From NCBI GenBank assembly GCA_001970955.1, contig MPUH01000122.1, positions 36,801 through 100,800 on the forward strand: DNA of 64,000 nucleotides, read 5' to 3'. The translations under genes were made by a program, and so were the position numbers. This document shows positions 1 through 15,086 of this stretch, piece by piece. The stretch comes from Stentor coeruleus. Lineage: Eukaryota; Ciliophora; Heterotrichea; Heterotrichida; Stentoridae. Under the pieces are notes generated by a model. It did not search any database. It saw only the letters and a list, made by a program, of their open reading frames with translations, and was not told where the DNA came from. Within the stretch, counting starts at the first letter, position 1. The number at the start of each line of letters is the position of its first letter.

Positions 1-3000
1 ATTTTGAAACTTGAATAATCAGCTGTCCTTGTTGATATTGTCTCACTTTTTTTAGAAAATTCTACTAGTCCGATTGATGTTGGGCTTATAGGATTACCTG
101 TTATAATAGAACTTAAAATAGATTCAGTACCCATATTGTTTGTACCTGAAGAATCATAATATATATTTATACTTCCTGATGAAGTTGTTTGGGATAAAGG
201 AGGACTTAAAGCCATAAAATAAACATCTATGTTTGTTAATGCTGTATATTGACCATATGAAGATATTTGGAAAGATAAAGAACTTGTTTTTTCACAAGAG
301 GCTATTGAGGAAAAACCTGAAGAATAAGCTTCACAGTTATATGATAACCATTGGAATTCGTTTGTATTACTTGGTAAAGAGATGTCAATTACGCTACCTG
401 TTNTATATGATAACCATTGGAATTCGTTTGTATTACTTGGTAAAGAGATGTCAATTACGCTACCTGTTGGTAAAGCTAGGTCGTATGTGAAGTGAAGGTA
501 GTACATTGAATAACGGGAAGATTCGAGAGATCCTGTACATGTTAGACAACCAGATGAAGTTATTGAGATTATTCCGAGAGTATATGGAGGACTTGTAGCT
601 ACTGTGTCAAATGCATAGTTGTAATACCACACTCCTTTATTCCGCACACTAGTCAAAGAATTCCAATGTCTCATCTCCACCATATAATCCGAAGCTGTAT
701 TACTAATATAGCTCGGGTTATCAACATTGCTCATAGAAATATCTAAATTGCTCTGCAACTTAACAGCAGGTTGCCACATAGCCCATCCAACTTTCAAATA
801 AAAATACAAAAAGTTATAAACTACCCCATTACTAAGTGTAACATCAGAAGTTGATGTAAATTTAACATGTTTAGGATTAGCAACAAAAACCAATACATCA
901 AAATTCTCAACAGGAAGTAGTGGCTGAAAATTAAAAGTATATGTTGTCCCTGTAGCACTAAGTTTTGGATCTGATATAGTAGGGAAATTAAAACTTGCAG
1001 ATGTATATGTTCCTGAATTATGAGTATAATAAATATGTCTTAATACTTGATAATCTTTAAGTGTTTTAGTTGTACCTGAAAGATCATATGTATATAAAAT
1101 TAAATCTGATCCTCTAGATGTTGATGGAACATTAATACCTGGAAAAGCTAAAATATAAGTTTTACTAGAAACAAGGGCACCTGCTAAAGTTATTCTTGTA
1201 GGACGAGTTGATTCAGAATTTGAATATCCCATATCTAACATACAGACTATATTTGAATCTGGGGTATATTTTATTGATGCTCCTACAGTAAAACGTTCAC
1301 AAGGGAAATAAGTCCCATCAGTTTGTGTTGAACCAAGATCAGAGTCGAATTGGTTTTGGCTCATTTCAAAGTCGTATACTGGGAATTCAATCATTAACCC
1401 ACCTGTTACTGAAGTTAATGGCTTAATAGTTATATGAAGTAAAGATGGGTATGATATTTGTTGAACATAAAATGTATTATATAGTTTTGATGGAGATGTA
1501 CTTATTGGTATTGATACTGTACCTTGATCTTGTATAGGTACATTAATATATGATTTTATTATAACATCATGCCAACCACTTGTTGTTGGAGGATTAAGTC
1601 CACTTGTTCCAGCATTATTTGATGTGATTTTTATTTTATATAAAACCCCTGAAGTAAGGATATTAGGATGATAAATTGTCAAATCAGTTGTTGATCTATA
1701 ACAATCAGGAGCTAGATAACCACCTATTAAACATACCATAGTAGTTGTTGAGTCCACTTGAGCCCAGTCGGTATTTGATGCAAAAGTTAAAACAATATAT
1801 CCTTTTGATGCTGGATCTATTGTTGTCAAAGGTTTAAATAGTAAATTCAAATCAACTGTTGATGATGTTCCAGGTATGTCTGGGTTAGTCAATAAAGATA
1901 ATCTTGGTAAACGAAGAATCCCAGGTAAAGTTGTAGCTTGATTTGATACAGACACAGATAAAGAACCTTCACCTATTTGCAATGTACTACTTCCTGCATA
2001 AGTTCTAATATAAACCAAAGTTCCAGGACTTGATGCTGAAACTAGCCTTACTTGATAAACATTCAAAACCCCTGATGTAAAAGCTGAGAAGTTCGTTATT
2101 TTGAGGATTACATAGCTTCCACTTGTAGATACAGAATATGTTACTAGAGTTTTATAATCAATTTCTAATAAAGAACTTGTAACTACAGATGCTGATATTG
2201 ATGATATATACGTTATTGGGAATTCTATAGTTATCGACCCACCTTGAGGTATATTATGAGGTATTGTTATCGCTAAGTCCATAGCAACAGTAAAAGGTAC
2301 AGTTGGTATATGTGGTGTTGTTATTGTTATAGTAGAAATAGTGTCAATTGCTATAACAACACTACTAGCAGTTATGATTTTTTTTAAAACATTTGAACCA
2401 TATGAGTGAACTTTTATTTCTAGACTTGCTGAATATATTGGGTTGTTCATAGAAAATACTATTGCTGAAGGGGGTATTGCGCTTAAAGTAATCCAAACAG
2501 CTGGTTTTTTTGTAAAATATATAGCTGAAGTTATACCAGACACACTACTTGCTGTTGACATTTGATAAGAATTTTGATTGTTAGTAAAATCAACCCAGAT
2601 TTCATCTGAAACTGCTAAAGTAGAATCTATCATTGTAGTCAAAGACCATTGTGAGGATATCTGTACAGTTGAATCTGTGAGTATTGGTACAGCTGAGCTT
2701 GTAGAATAAGTATTACTGCTTATAGTTAATGATTTTGGGATAAAAGAATGTATATCTGTTGATGAAGCTGAATAATAGTTTATCCCATACATAGAATAAT
2801 ATCCTGTTGTTACTGATGATGGGTTGACAATATACCCAAATGTAAAAGTATGAGCTGAAGTTGCAGAGAAACTTGCTGTTTGACAATTTATAGCAGTATT
2901 TAAAGATGTGGTCGAAACTTTTATTTTACAATTTTCTTCAGTTGCAGCACCATTAATACTTTTACCTGATATGTATGCCCCATTTGAAAGACCTGTACCT

Positions 3001-6000
3001 AATGATGATGGGAAACCAAGAGATGATGTTGGATGACCTAAAAATTCTATAACGAAATAAATCATTGGGGATAAAGGAGTGAAGCTTATTTCAAATATGC
3101 TTTTATCTGAAGTTCCTTTACCATAGGTTGTTATTGTTGATACTGAATTAGCTGAAGATGGAGTGAACCAATAGATTGGATAATAATAATCGCCTGATAC
3201 AATTCCTGAATTTGATGAACTGAAATAGAGTTTTAGTATATGCAAACCTTTGTTTAAAGTGTCTATTTTTAGCCCAGTGTAACCTGCGAATTCAAATGAA
3301 TGCACACCTGAAGATACAGTAGTACTAAGCTCATATACTAGTTTATTACTTGATACCCAATTTGTGGAGGTACAAGATGAGGCACATGAGGAACCGTCGA
3401 AGTTATTAAGAGTATCTGGCCCAGCCGCAATGAATGAAGTTGAATCAATAGCATTATCAAATTCAAATACTACAAAATTCTTCGTATTAGTAATACCAGA
3501 TGGGAAATTAAAATCTAAATGTAACTGCACACTACTAGTCGTATATGAAACATATCTAAAACTATGACTCTTCGCAGTAATTGTATTATAAATATTTGAT
3601 ATCATTGAGCTTGAACTCTGTGTGGCCGTACCTTTTAAATATCCAGTACTACTATAAACATCAAATGTTACAGATATACTAATTGAAGAGGTTGGATTAG
3701 TTACAGGAATCTGAAAAACAACAGTAGACGCTGTTGCTGAAAAAAGATTTATAGTATATGCCATACCTGATAAACTGACTTCATGTTTATCACCAATCCC
3801 AGAATACACTGTNGCCATACCTGATAAACTGACTTCATGTTTATCACCAATCCCAGAATACACTGTAAAATAATAAGGATCTGTAGCTGTATTCAATGTT
3901 ATAACAAAATAATCTCCTGAAGTTACAGAGTTCAATCCTGAAACCGTTGTTTTCAAAATACTTAAAACTTNCTGAAGTTACAGAATTCAATCCTGAAACC
4001 GTTGTTGTCAAAATACTTAAAACTCCAGTTGCTGTATCTGAAATAATTAAATTTATACTTGGGGTCATTAAACTTGGAGCTGCTGGGGATATAGCAGTTG
4101 ATATAACAGGGTATGAAAAAACATTAAGTACCTTTTGATAAACAGCTTTTGTGCCTATTGTTGTTTGGGTTATAGCATAAGCTTTAAAAGCAAGTACTCC
4201 AGCTGAAATTTCATATGAAGGGTTAGTAAATGAAGTTAAAGTTGTTTCATCATGAGTAGATGCACATGAGACTACAGCATTAGATTTAAATACAATCCAT
4301 TTTGCTGAAGGTAAAGATTTATAAACACTAGAAAATCCTCCAGTTGATAATGAAAAACCTGTAGGGAATGGGTAGAGATCAGGGATTTCAAGGATATAAT
4401 AATCTGAAGCTTTAAGATCAGAAGAAGCACAACATTTGAATTTAAAAGTTACTGTTGTTGATGATGTTGTATATGATGATAAACTTACATCAGGTGATAT
4501 ACAAGTATCTGTACTATAACTATATGGGGAAAATATATAATCAACAGTTTCTTCATCTGTAATAATACCTGATTTGCTTATATAAACTCTTATAGATACA
4601 TTAATATCATAACCTGATGATGATGGATTTTTAATTCTTGAAAGGTCAAAAGTCATAGCGGTATTAGCTGATATTGTCCCATAATTTGAAATTTCTACAC
4701 GGGCTGGGTAATTATTTGTTGAGTCACCATGATAAAGATAACAAAGAGTTGAACCACCAAAACTACTGTTATCTATATAAAAATTTTCTCCACTAGCTTT
4801 ACCTGTACCTAGGTCATAAGCGAATAATATATTTCCATTATAATCTTTTAAAGGGAATTCAATGACTATTTTATCAGTTGACCCATTTGTGCTTGATGAG
4901 GATTTCAATGAAAAACTTAAAAGATTAGGTTGAGAAGATGTCGCATGAAGATAGTTTATCGTTAACAATGTGAGTTTTGATGATGGGGTTGATATTGTCC
5001 TAGTTTCAGACTGAGTATTAGTTCCATCAGTTATATAAATAGTCAAAGTGTTACTTGCCGCTGATGCTACTTGAGTAAATCCATTCAAACCTGAATCTGC
5101 GCCATCAGTACTTATAACAATTTCTTGCCATATACTATTAGATATAGTAACAAGATTTGATGCATATATAGTAAACTGTTTATTAGCTGTATTTTCTTCA
5201 CAAGGTACTTTACTATTATCAACCGTACAATAAACAACTGAATTTGTCCCTTTGCTTGCAAATGCTGTTCCTAAAGTTACTTGAAGATATGCACTAGCCA
5301 AGTTCGTTATTGTATAAGTTGGTTTTACCTTAAAAACAATCCTTGTTCTTGTTGATACAATACTTGTCATAATTGTAACTTCTTGTGGTGTATAATCAAA
5401 ATATAAAGGCCATTTAGGTGTTGCACTAATACTTGTTGGTGTTGAAGTACTACTTTCAATAGATATAGTACTAGCTGAATCAGCAAAAGATTGAACTGTT
5501 AAAATATCTGTTGTATCAGTTAATGCTTGCATATCAGTTGATATTATAAGAGTTTTTCCAGCATTTATAGTCTCAGAAAAAGTTATTTCAGCTACAGATC
5601 CTGATATTGAGCATTTATAATTAGTTGATGTTGTTAATCCAGAGACTTCACAGTCTGATCCTAATAAAGCATAATCATTAGGGTATGTTAGTTTTAATGT
5701 CCCACCATTTGGTATTATCACAGAGTTCATCACATCAACTGTTCCTGTACCATATTTTCCATATACACTTGGGAAACTTGTTGTTATTGTTGTAAAAGAT
5801 GCTAAGGTCAAATCAGATAAACCAAGATAAGCATTACCATCTCTTTGTGCTATTTTATTATTCCATTGATAACATTTGATTATAGGAGATGACCATTGAT
5901 AATTTTGAGTTATAGTTGTTGAAAAAGATAATATTGGATATCTACCTGCTGAACCTGTTGGTGGGGTATTATATTGAATTAGATTTATTGTTTCAAATAT

Positions 6001-9000
6001 TGTACATCCAGTAATAGTAACTCCTAATAAAGAGATTTGATTTGATATTTCTAAAATATAGATTGTCCCTGAAGTTATAGCTATAATATTATCCATTAAT
6101 GGGATATCAATACTTATAATACCCCCTATAAGCGCTAATGTTACATCTGGTTTATCATTTGGACTTGAGGGTGTTCCTGGATCTGAAGCAATAGGATCAG
6201 TCATAGTCATGACATAATTTAAATAAAAGTAATCAAGTTCGATATAATTGTCATCTAAAGTTAAAGCTAATATTTCTATATGAATTGCATCATTTATAGC
6301 ATTTGGTGGGTTTTTGATTCCCCATATAACAAAAGATATAGAAGTTCCTGATGATATGCTTTGGAAACCTGTAAGTTCAACATAAGCTGGTTTTGATATA
6401 TCTGATAATCCATGATAAATTTTACAATCAAGTCTTGTAGTTGTTGTTAAACCTGTAGATCCAGGGTATTCTTGACATGGTATAAGTTGTCCATTTAATA
6501 AACCAGTGCCTAGATCATTATCAAAAAGCGAATTACCCCAAAAATCTTTTGTTGGGAAATAAACTCTTATATACCCATTGTCTGGTATTGCACTAGCGGG
6601 AACTAAATCGATTTGAAAAAGATTAAATGCTTGAGCTGTTGTATGTGATGGGGTTACAATAAAGCTAGTTAAATAACTATTTGGTAATACTTGTATATAA
6701 TCAACAGCATAGTTTTCATAAATCCCATCACCAGTTGCATCACCTTCTATAAGAACTCTATAAGTCCCTGATGAACTTGGGTGTTCAATACCAACTTCAT
6801 CTATTAAATCAGCATTTGTACTAAGTATTGATAAAGTTATAGGATATGTACTCCATATACCTCCATCAGGTGCATAAATAATAACAATATTACTTGAAAT
6901 ACTACATCTGCTACGAATATTCCCCCAAAGACATACAATTTCACTACCTGTTGCGATTGTCCCAAAACTATTAAGAGTGATTTTTATATTCCCAGTATTA
7001 GGAACTAGACCTCCAAAACCTGATATACTAAGTTTTATAGGCGCATATTCTCCAGCTTGGGCATAGACTGATTTTTTCATCTGTCTTGGGATATCATAAA
7101 AACTTGGGGTATATAAAGAGTTTATAGTAAAAACAACTGTATCTGTATTTGTCTCAATTTGATCTGGAGGATTTGGAGGGTTTGATGTATAAGTTGTCAC
7201 AGTAACTCCTGTTGTTGTTGTTGCAGTTGGGTTTTTTGCTAATACTCTTATTACTATTGATTGTCCTGAATCTATTTTATCAAAACCAGATAAGGTTAAT
7301 GTTGTACCTGAATAAGAACATGTATAAGCTCCAGTCATTTCAGATATAGTTCCTGAATGAAGATTATAACAATCTTCTAATAATGTAAAACCACTAGGGA
7401 AATCTATAGTAATTGATCCTGATGCTGGAACAGCAGCTGTAGGCATAAATTCAATTTCGTATTCTAAAATATCATCAGCATACAAAATAGTCTTTGATGG
7501 ATAAGTTACAGTTATAGGCAAATGTGTTGAAGCTGCATAAAAAACCCGTTCTTTAAACTCTAATAATGACCATAAGTTTATATAAAACTCAATATATGTT
7601 TCTGATGGAAGAGGATTTACAATAGATTCTATAGTAATACTTGTAGTTGGTGAAGATATAAGCATTATTACAGTATTTGATGATAAATAATATGTACAAG
7701 ATATTACTGCTAGGGTGCTATCTTTACATACTGGGTTTGCTGAAGCTAAAGAAGCACCATTATTTAGTTCTAGGGTTAAAATATCATCAGCAATCGTCAC
7801 TATTGGGGATAAAACAAATGTAAAATCTGAACCTGATACTGTTGGTCCTGATGCTGCTGTTGAAGATGTTGGAATATTTGTTTTGATTCTATAGAAATTC
7901 TCTATTATTCTATAATAAAGAAACTCACCTGGCCAACCTGATGCTATATCTACAGCATAAAAAACTAAAGAAATCTGTTTATCATCGCCTCCAATTGTAG
8001 GATTATATATTTTTGGTAGCTCAAGGGTATATGTTGATCCTGTTGTTATTGTTGTAAAACCTGATACTATAATTTTTACTGGGGTACTTGTTGTAGAATC
8101 ACCTAAGAAAATAAAACATGTCAAAAGCTGGGTTAAAGAATTAGAGCCTTGGCATGGGACTGGAGAATTGTTTGTTAGACCTAGACCTAAATCGTCTAAA
8201 AATAAACCGGCTGGGCTTGTTGGGAACTCTACTACTAGTCTTCCTGTTGATGTTGGAATATCAGTTGTTGAAACTTCGAAATCTATTGTTATTCTTGTAT
8301 ATGAGTTTTCAGTCCATTGGTCTGATTTTATATTTAAAAGAGGAAAGCGTTCCCCTACTAGTTCCAAGTAACGAGTTTCAGCACTAGTTAAAGTTGTACC
8401 TCCATTTGCAAAGACTTCAACGAAGAAATCATATCTAACAAGTCCACTATTAAAAGAAATCCCTTCATCACCTCCATCAGCATAAACCGTAGTAATAAAA
8501 ACTTCATAAAGTGTATTAAATGGTATATCAAAACTTGTAGGCGCATACATTTTAATAGTCGAGGCAATATTCAGAGGGGCAATACTCAAAGTAAAATCAC
8601 ATGAATCAGCAAGATATTCATTACCAGCAACTTTCCAAACACATCTAATTTCCCCATTACTAGCTAAAGATATAGTCTTAAAAGTATTAAGAACAATATA
8701 CCCATTTTTCTTAACAATTGTCACAGGTGATGATAAAGAGAATTGAATTGGACCAACTTTTCCTAAAGGTAAAGGAAAAACTGAATGATAAAACACAGGA
8801 TTATTATCAGCAACTACATCAGGAGGTCTTAAACAAGGGTTTGCCATATCAGTAAACCAAGCAGTTCCAGCTGGATCAGCTCTATCAATAACTTCCCAAC
8901 TACCTTTAGATATACTTGATGAGTTATAAGATGCAATAACATATCTTTGGGCAATATAAGGATTAGACATAGTTCCTTGAATTGGATTAACAATAGTTAT

Positions 9001-12000
9001 ATTTAAATTCACATAAGCTCCTGCTGGGACTGGTGATGAAAAACCACTAATATGTAATTCAGTAGATCTAACAATAGAACAAACTGCCCCATTAGATAAA
9101 CTTACATCAGAATCAGTACCATAAATGCATGAAATAGCATCAATAATCCCATTAACAAATTCTAAAGGGAAAAATATTATATATTCACCTTCAATACCTA
9201 TAGAATGTGGACATGAAAAACGGAAATTATAATCTTCACTAGCACCAAAATATCCATATGAAGTTGTCCCGGCAAAATCTACAGTACAAGTACTTGTGGT
9301 TCTTAAATAAAATGATGGGTATTTATTGAATCTAGACAATGAAGACCTTCTTGTATTAACTACTAAAGAGTGAAAAGTTATTGGGTTATCAGGATAATCA
9401 GCTTCTGTTATTGGATAAAACTCAACACGATTAGGTGTATCTGGTAATCCTGGTGCTGGTCGTAAATAATCCATAACAGTTAAAGTCATACAGTTTTGGA
9501 ACTTAAAAAGATTCGTTTCTGGCCATGTAAAAACTGTTGTTGGTACACATGTAAACATAAAATCTTGTAGACCTCCTTCAGTACCAAGGACTACTCTAAG
9601 GGCAATTAATGGATCTTTCCAATCAGGAAGTCTAAAACCAGGAGGTACTTGTATCCAGATCCAATCAGAAGATCCAACATCGCCAGTGTTTTCAATATTA
9701 AATGATACTTTAAGTTTATCAACTCCTGGAACATAACGTACTGGGTCAACAACTCTTGAATAATCATCTTCAATTGATGTTGTTGTTTGACCACTACCAC
9801 CACCAATATCAAAACCTGTTTCTACATATGTGTTTAATTTAGTATCAAGAGTTTCCCAAACAGGATCGACATAATTATTCAAGTCTTCATAAACTGTTCT
9901 TATTCTTATAGGGAAGTCATAAAGGCTCTTAGCAGGATTAACAAAACCACCAAAGTACAAATTAAACATCTCCCCTTCATTAAGACTTGCGATGTTTTTA
10001 ACAATAATTCTTGTATAATCAAAATACCCATATTGTAAATAACACTCTACTCTTGGTTCATTAAATACAGGGTCATTATAAATAGATGGTATTGTATGAA
10101 CAGTAAGTTCTTGTAAACAATCAATTTTACCACCATCTGGTATCCCAGTACCCAAATCTGATTTCCAACCTTCACCAGTACCTTTATAATCAAAAGGAAA
10201 TTCTAAAAACAAATACCCAGGTGTTATAGTATTATCAGACTGTGGGATTTCATGCATAACTTTAAAATTGAACATCATAATATTAAGATCATTATTCCTT
10301 TTATGTTCTGAAGTTGTATATAAATAAGTAAATCTATCTTCCATAACATATAAAAATGGTTCTGCTTGTTCAATATTATCTCCTTGATTTTTGTTCATAT
10401 TTACTATAAACCGATAATATCCTGTTGATTCTGGATATATAAATCCATTTTGTAATGGGTCTATAACACCTATAGTGCTTAATTCAATTTCATAATAATC
10501 ATAAGGAGCTGATAATGTTGGGTCTACTCTAAGTTCTTCAGGTGTATAAAATGTTACTTTATCTGGAGTACAAGGTGTTCCTGAAGTCCCATCAATAAAT
10601 GTGCATAACCTTCCAAAATAACCTTCTTCAGCAAAGTCTAATAAAGTTTTCATACGGCATTGAATTAATCCTGAAGGGTTTTTCGTAAAATATCTGATAC
10701 CATTAACACATGGGAAAGTCACAGTAATAAAAGTATTATAAAGTGTATTAGTTTCTGGGAAGACTTGATTTGGTTTGACGATAATTTTTATTGGACCCCA
10801 TTCATTAAAACTATTCCACGACTCAGAACCATAAGCTTCTATATAATTTGTATGTAAATAATCCATTGATACATAATATGGGTATAAGTTATCAGCTATA
10901 TTAATTGTTATAATTTTCCGATCAATACGTTTATCAATCTCATTATCTTCATCTTGTGAAAAAATTTCTACATTAGCTGAACCAGCTGTAAACCCTGTTG
11001 TCGCATAAAACCATACTTCAAATACAGTCCCAGGGCTTAATTCATATGTTTCAGGTAAACTTATAGCAGGAGTATGATCAGTAACCCCTAAAAGACTCAT
11101 TCTATGATAAGAACTTGTATAGAAATTCTCTCCTTTACACCTAATCCCAGAATTTACTATTTTATAACAATCATAATCAACACTAGCAAAATATGCTGTA
11201 GGGAGTAATACTTGTATTGTTCCTCCATCTGTAATTCTATGACTTTGTGTGAATTTAAGCCTCCAAAGATTTGTTGTATTTTTATCAAAAGCATCATGTT
11301 TTTCCATAGCCCCATCAAAAGTTATAGTAGGAATAAAGTCAACTTGGCCATGAGAAATCTGATAAAAGTCTCTGACTACCTGGTTAACAATAACATATGC
11401 TTCAATTACAGGGTTTTGGATCCAAAGAGATTGGTGGTCAGCTTTAAAACAAGTGCTAAATGGACTGATAACGTTATCTGATGAAGTTTGGGTATATAAA
11501 ATCCCTGCTGCTTGTGGCTGTGTGAAAACTTCATAATAACTAGAAAGTCCTTGTAATGGATTAGAAGCACAAGATACGATAGGTGTACCTTGAGCATTAG
11601 GATGATCCCATTTGTAACCATGAGGGAAAACTACATATACCCAGCCTATTCCTGATAAATCATCAATCATATTTAAAGTTATTTGCATTTCAGTCGCACT
11701 TGCATCTATTGTATATGAACTTCCTACAACACTTCCTGTACCCAAGTCGGGTCTTTCAACTAAAGCTGGCATAGAAAAAGTGAATTCGTTAAGAACAACA
11801 TTTTTACTGTCTTTAGTTCTCATTGTAAGATATGGGACAAACCCTGTAAATGCTGCATTTTTTACATTTGATAAATGGATCCACCTTGTCACACTTTTAG
11901 TGACAATACCATTAAAACCTTTCATTCGAACATAAACTGGATCTTTTGTTGTCCCTGCGGTTATTTCACAGTATATGCTACTTGGAGATGCATCAGGGAA

Positions 12001-13917
12001 TAAAGAATCATAAGTACAAGAAAACTCTTGGGTTTCATAAGATTGTAAACCCCAGCCTAAATCACGAGGAAAACTATGGTTGCTAGTTTGAAACTCCCAT
12101 TCAATCATTCCATTAGCAGGTATATCAACAGATAAAGCGAAATCGAATTTCATCACATTCCAAGCATCTCTTGTATTATGTAAATACCAAAAATCCATAG
12201 TACTAGGAGTATCTGGATTAGTTCCAAATAAAAATTCCGCTTCTTCCATCTGTACTCCACTTGTATCATAAACCTTAGCAATAAATTTATATTGACCATA
12301 ATCTGCAGGGTCTATCATAAATCCAGTAGGCACTCCAGCTGTAGTGATTTTTATAGCTAAAGGACAACAATCAACTCCAGTCATCGGGGTTTTAACTTGT
12401 ATTTGTGGTGGACTAACAGATGAATCATAATTACAATAACTAGCAACAAGTTCATCTTTACCAAATGTACAATAAATATCCCCTGATCCTTTAACTATAA
12501 CAGGTGGGCAATCAATAGTTATATACAAATAAGTACTTGGTGGTAATATGCATGGAACATAAAATCTTGATTGTAAAAAAATATCTAAAGGGCCATAACT
12601 ACCTATAGGGTTATCAATTTTTGGATATAGCATTTGTACTGAAAAACCTTCAGGATATTGAACACTACTTATAGTAACATGTCCAGCATTTTCATTTTGG
12701 TCTATAAGATTTGAATATTCATCATATGTATAGATTTTAAAAGCTCCTGTATCACCTGAGACTGATGGGTTGTTTGCTTTAACTTTAACTTTTATGTATT
12801 GACCTGAAATTGATTCGAAATTAGCAAATGTGACAGTATCGGTTGTTGATGAACATGTTACGGTATCACTACCTGAACTTGGTTTTAAACCTTGAATTGA
12901 TAGACAACTGCCTGATATTAATCCATTATAACCTGATGGGAATTTTACACTTACAGTACCACCTTCTGGGATTTTATTGAAAGGAAGAAAGGTAAAAGTG
13001 TATGTACTTGGGGTATTCATCATTAGAGGACTACCATTGATTTGGATTTTACTTATGGTACCTGCGAGGATTGTTGGAGATGCGACGTTACTATTACGGG
13101 CAAGGACGGTGTATGTGTTTTCACGGAGGATTTCGACTGTAATTTTTCCTGGGTCGCCGGATTTTGTAGGGTTGTAAATCCCATACACATCAAATGTGAG
13201 CTGCACAGGCAAAATCGGATTAGTAAATTTTTCAAACACAATCATAAGATCCTCATCAATTGCACCCAACTGCACCCACTCATCCCATTCTTCTACATAA
13301 CACGATAGTTTATCAAACGAAAACCCATCAGGGAAAATCATCCTTATCCAAGAATTCTTAGAATAATAACTTGAACTCGTAATCTTAAACTTATACAAAG
13401 GTGAATAATTAGCAAGCAAAGCCCCTTGTACCTGAAGAATAACACTTAAACTTTGTGGACTAGGGGCAATTCCAATAGAAGGATATAAAGCATTTTCATC
13501 AATAATACTTCCTGCTTTCCATGTTTTAATATTAAAAACCCCAGTACTTCCTGAAGAACTAGGGTTTAAAATATTTTCAATTTTGAATTGATGAGAGCCA
13601 GCTTTTATATCTGAAATATCTAAAGTTAAAGTCCTAGAGGCAATGGTACAAGGGATTGAAACAGCATCTCTATCAGTAATTCTATATGAAATACAGTCAA
13701 TAATCCCAAGACCTGATGTATATTGTGATGGGAAATCAATTGTAACCTTAGCATCATGGGGTATATCTGTGGAAATCCAAAAGCTAAACAAATATCTTGA
13801 ATTGAACCCAGCGTTGTTCCACTGAAGCTCAATAGGCTTGGTTTCGTCTGGCAGGATCGGACCTGCAGAACATAAAGCTAATATCGCCCAATAGATCATA
13901 TTTATATAAAAACACAA
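1..13917 (-). CDS. Giant secreted protein of ~140-residue beta-sandwich-like modules (3' end outside window)
   Basis: The minus-strand frame opens at 13917 with a signal-peptide-like start (hydrophobic 'MIYWAILALCSAG') and stays coding to the left edge, so at least about 4,500 residues are present and the C-terminus is missing. About two dozen modules of 130-150 residues recur. Each has a strand such as 'VTIDFPSGF', usually two Cys, then 'L.F..I..G....I...NPS.SG'. Some modules carry 'DLGTG' after the FP strand, which suggests two alternating module types. No transmembrane segment is visible. I do not recognise a named family. The modules look Ig-like or adhesin-like, so a cell-surface or extracellular matrix role is inference only. 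Two single-N gaps (3813, 3971) flanked by duplicated sequence break the frame artificially near 3.9 kb, and a third lies at 403. The frame continues beyond each where I checked. Confidence 0.85.
338..468. repeat. 65-bp direct duplication around a single N (unmerged contig ends)
   Basis: Positions 338-402 and 404-468 are the same 65 bases, separated by one N at 403. This is the signature of overlapping contig ends placed side by side in a scaffold, inside the giant minus-strand gene. Confidence 0.9.
3760..3866. repeat. 53-bp direct duplication around a single N (unmerged contig ends)
   Basis: Positions 3760-3812 and 3814-3866 are identical, with N at 3813. It adds 54 bases to the coding frame of the giant gene, so by itself it keeps the frame. 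Confidence 0.9.
3917..4024. repeat. ~53-bp imperfect duplication around a single N (unmerged contig ends)
   Basis: Positions 3917-3970 and 3972-4024 match except for two substitutions (and the last base before the N), with N at 3971. The offset of 55 shifts the frame of the giant gene and creates the apparent stop just downstream. The mismatches look like allelic differences or sequencing error. Confidence 0.88.
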
Positions 13918-15024
13918 CAGAAATGGTATGTATTTAATCGTTTATTACAAACACTAAGATGATTTTATATCAGATGAGTATATCTTCATATGATATAATA
14001 AGCTATTATAGATTTTATATGCTAAAAAATATTGTGAGAGGAGTTTAAATATTTAGTTTATTTATATGGGAATTTTGTAATTAAATTGTGGAAATTAAAG
14101 GTGTTGTATGAAGGGTTAGAAGATAATTATCCTATTGATGAGGTTTTTTGAAGTTTTTTATATTATTGAATCTTTAGATTAGTTCTTAAGAATTTTTTTT
14201 TTCTTATTTTTTTGGGATCTTATCCCCAAGGAATACAAATTCTGCAAAGTGGGAGTAGATAGGTTAGAATTTTTGCTTTAGTTGATGATTCGGAATAAAT
14301 GCAACTTGGTTTGAACTTCTAGTAAGAATTATTGATGTGGTTTGGAAAGGAGAGAATTTTTTGCGTGAAAAATAGTAGTGATTTAGGATACTCATATCTT
14401 ATTTCCATTAAAGCATCCATCAACTGGTATATTTTTTTGCATTTATCTAAAGACTTATCTAAACTTATAACAAGTATAAAAGAATAAGAAATAAAGAAAA
14501 AAATACCCCAAAAGAAAATACAATTTTATTGACGCCTTTAAAAACATTAAAAATTAAATTCAAAAAATCTTTAGGTCTGTCGGAATATTTGCTTATAATG
14601 ACCGTAGATATAATTGCATATATTAAATATTTCTATTATTATTCTAAGATGAAAATTATAGAGAATAATATTGATGCTAAAGGGAAAATTTTATATTTTG
14701 ATGTATTCTGATGAAGAGTAAGAACTTTTAAAAATAATTAGAACTCTGATTTCAAAATCCAAACTCCAAAATTGATAAAAAAACACAGCAAGTTTCTAAA
14801 TATACCCATACCTCCACATAAACCTAGACAATAATTGTATTAAATTTATAAACAAAACACAGAAAAATATTCCCAAAACTCACATAGACAATAAAACAGG
14901 CTGATGATTTTAAACAACAAAAAAAGAAGATATCAGACTATAAAATCTTTAAATACACAAAATTCAAAGCTGAATAAATCATGAATTTCCTTAAAGTATA
15001 AAAAATAATTTTAATAATAGACCT
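13918..15024. other. Intergenic region, ~1.1 kb, with a faint coding-like stretch
   Basis: AT-rich sequence upstream of the giant gene and downstream of the peroxidase. No intact gene is seen. A coding-like stretch at 14221-14430 (plus strand) is listed separately. Confidence 0.6.
14221..14430 (+). pseudogene. Possible gene relic, unidentified
   Basis: One plus-strand frame reads like protein ('IFALVDDSE', 'ELLMWFGKERIFCVKN') but is broken by TAG, TAA and a TAG-TAA pair. No start, splice sites of the 15/16-nt kind, or family could be recognised. It resembles the better supported relics at 42.5-43.5 kb, but the call rests only on amino-acid texture. Confidence 0.25.
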
Positions 15025-15086
15025 AAAAATATCTCTCAAACTCAAGAGTTTTTTTTTATCTTGAATCATCACTTAAGATGCTTTTT
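15025..15086 (-). promoter_or_regulatory. Candidate SECIS element in the peroxidase 3' UTR
   Basis: It starts about 60 nt after the peroxidase stop codon. On the minus strand it reads: AAAAA(GC)ATCT, then an internal loop holding ATGA (15069-15066), stem TTCAAGA, an A-rich loop (TAAAAAAAAAC), stem TCTTGAG, then TTTGAG, then AGAT(A)TTTTT. The outer arms pair (ATCT/AGAT, AAAAA/TTTTT), the inner arms pair over 7 bp with one U-G, the UGA/GA quartet positions face each other, and unpaired A's fill the apical loop as in eukaryotic SECIS. Helix II is shorter than usual. The fold was done by eye. Confidence 0.4.

Noticed and set aside
3364-13832. Many 60-90 codon frames on both strands inside the giant gene
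   Set aside because: They are out-of-frame shadows of one long, evenly modular coding frame.
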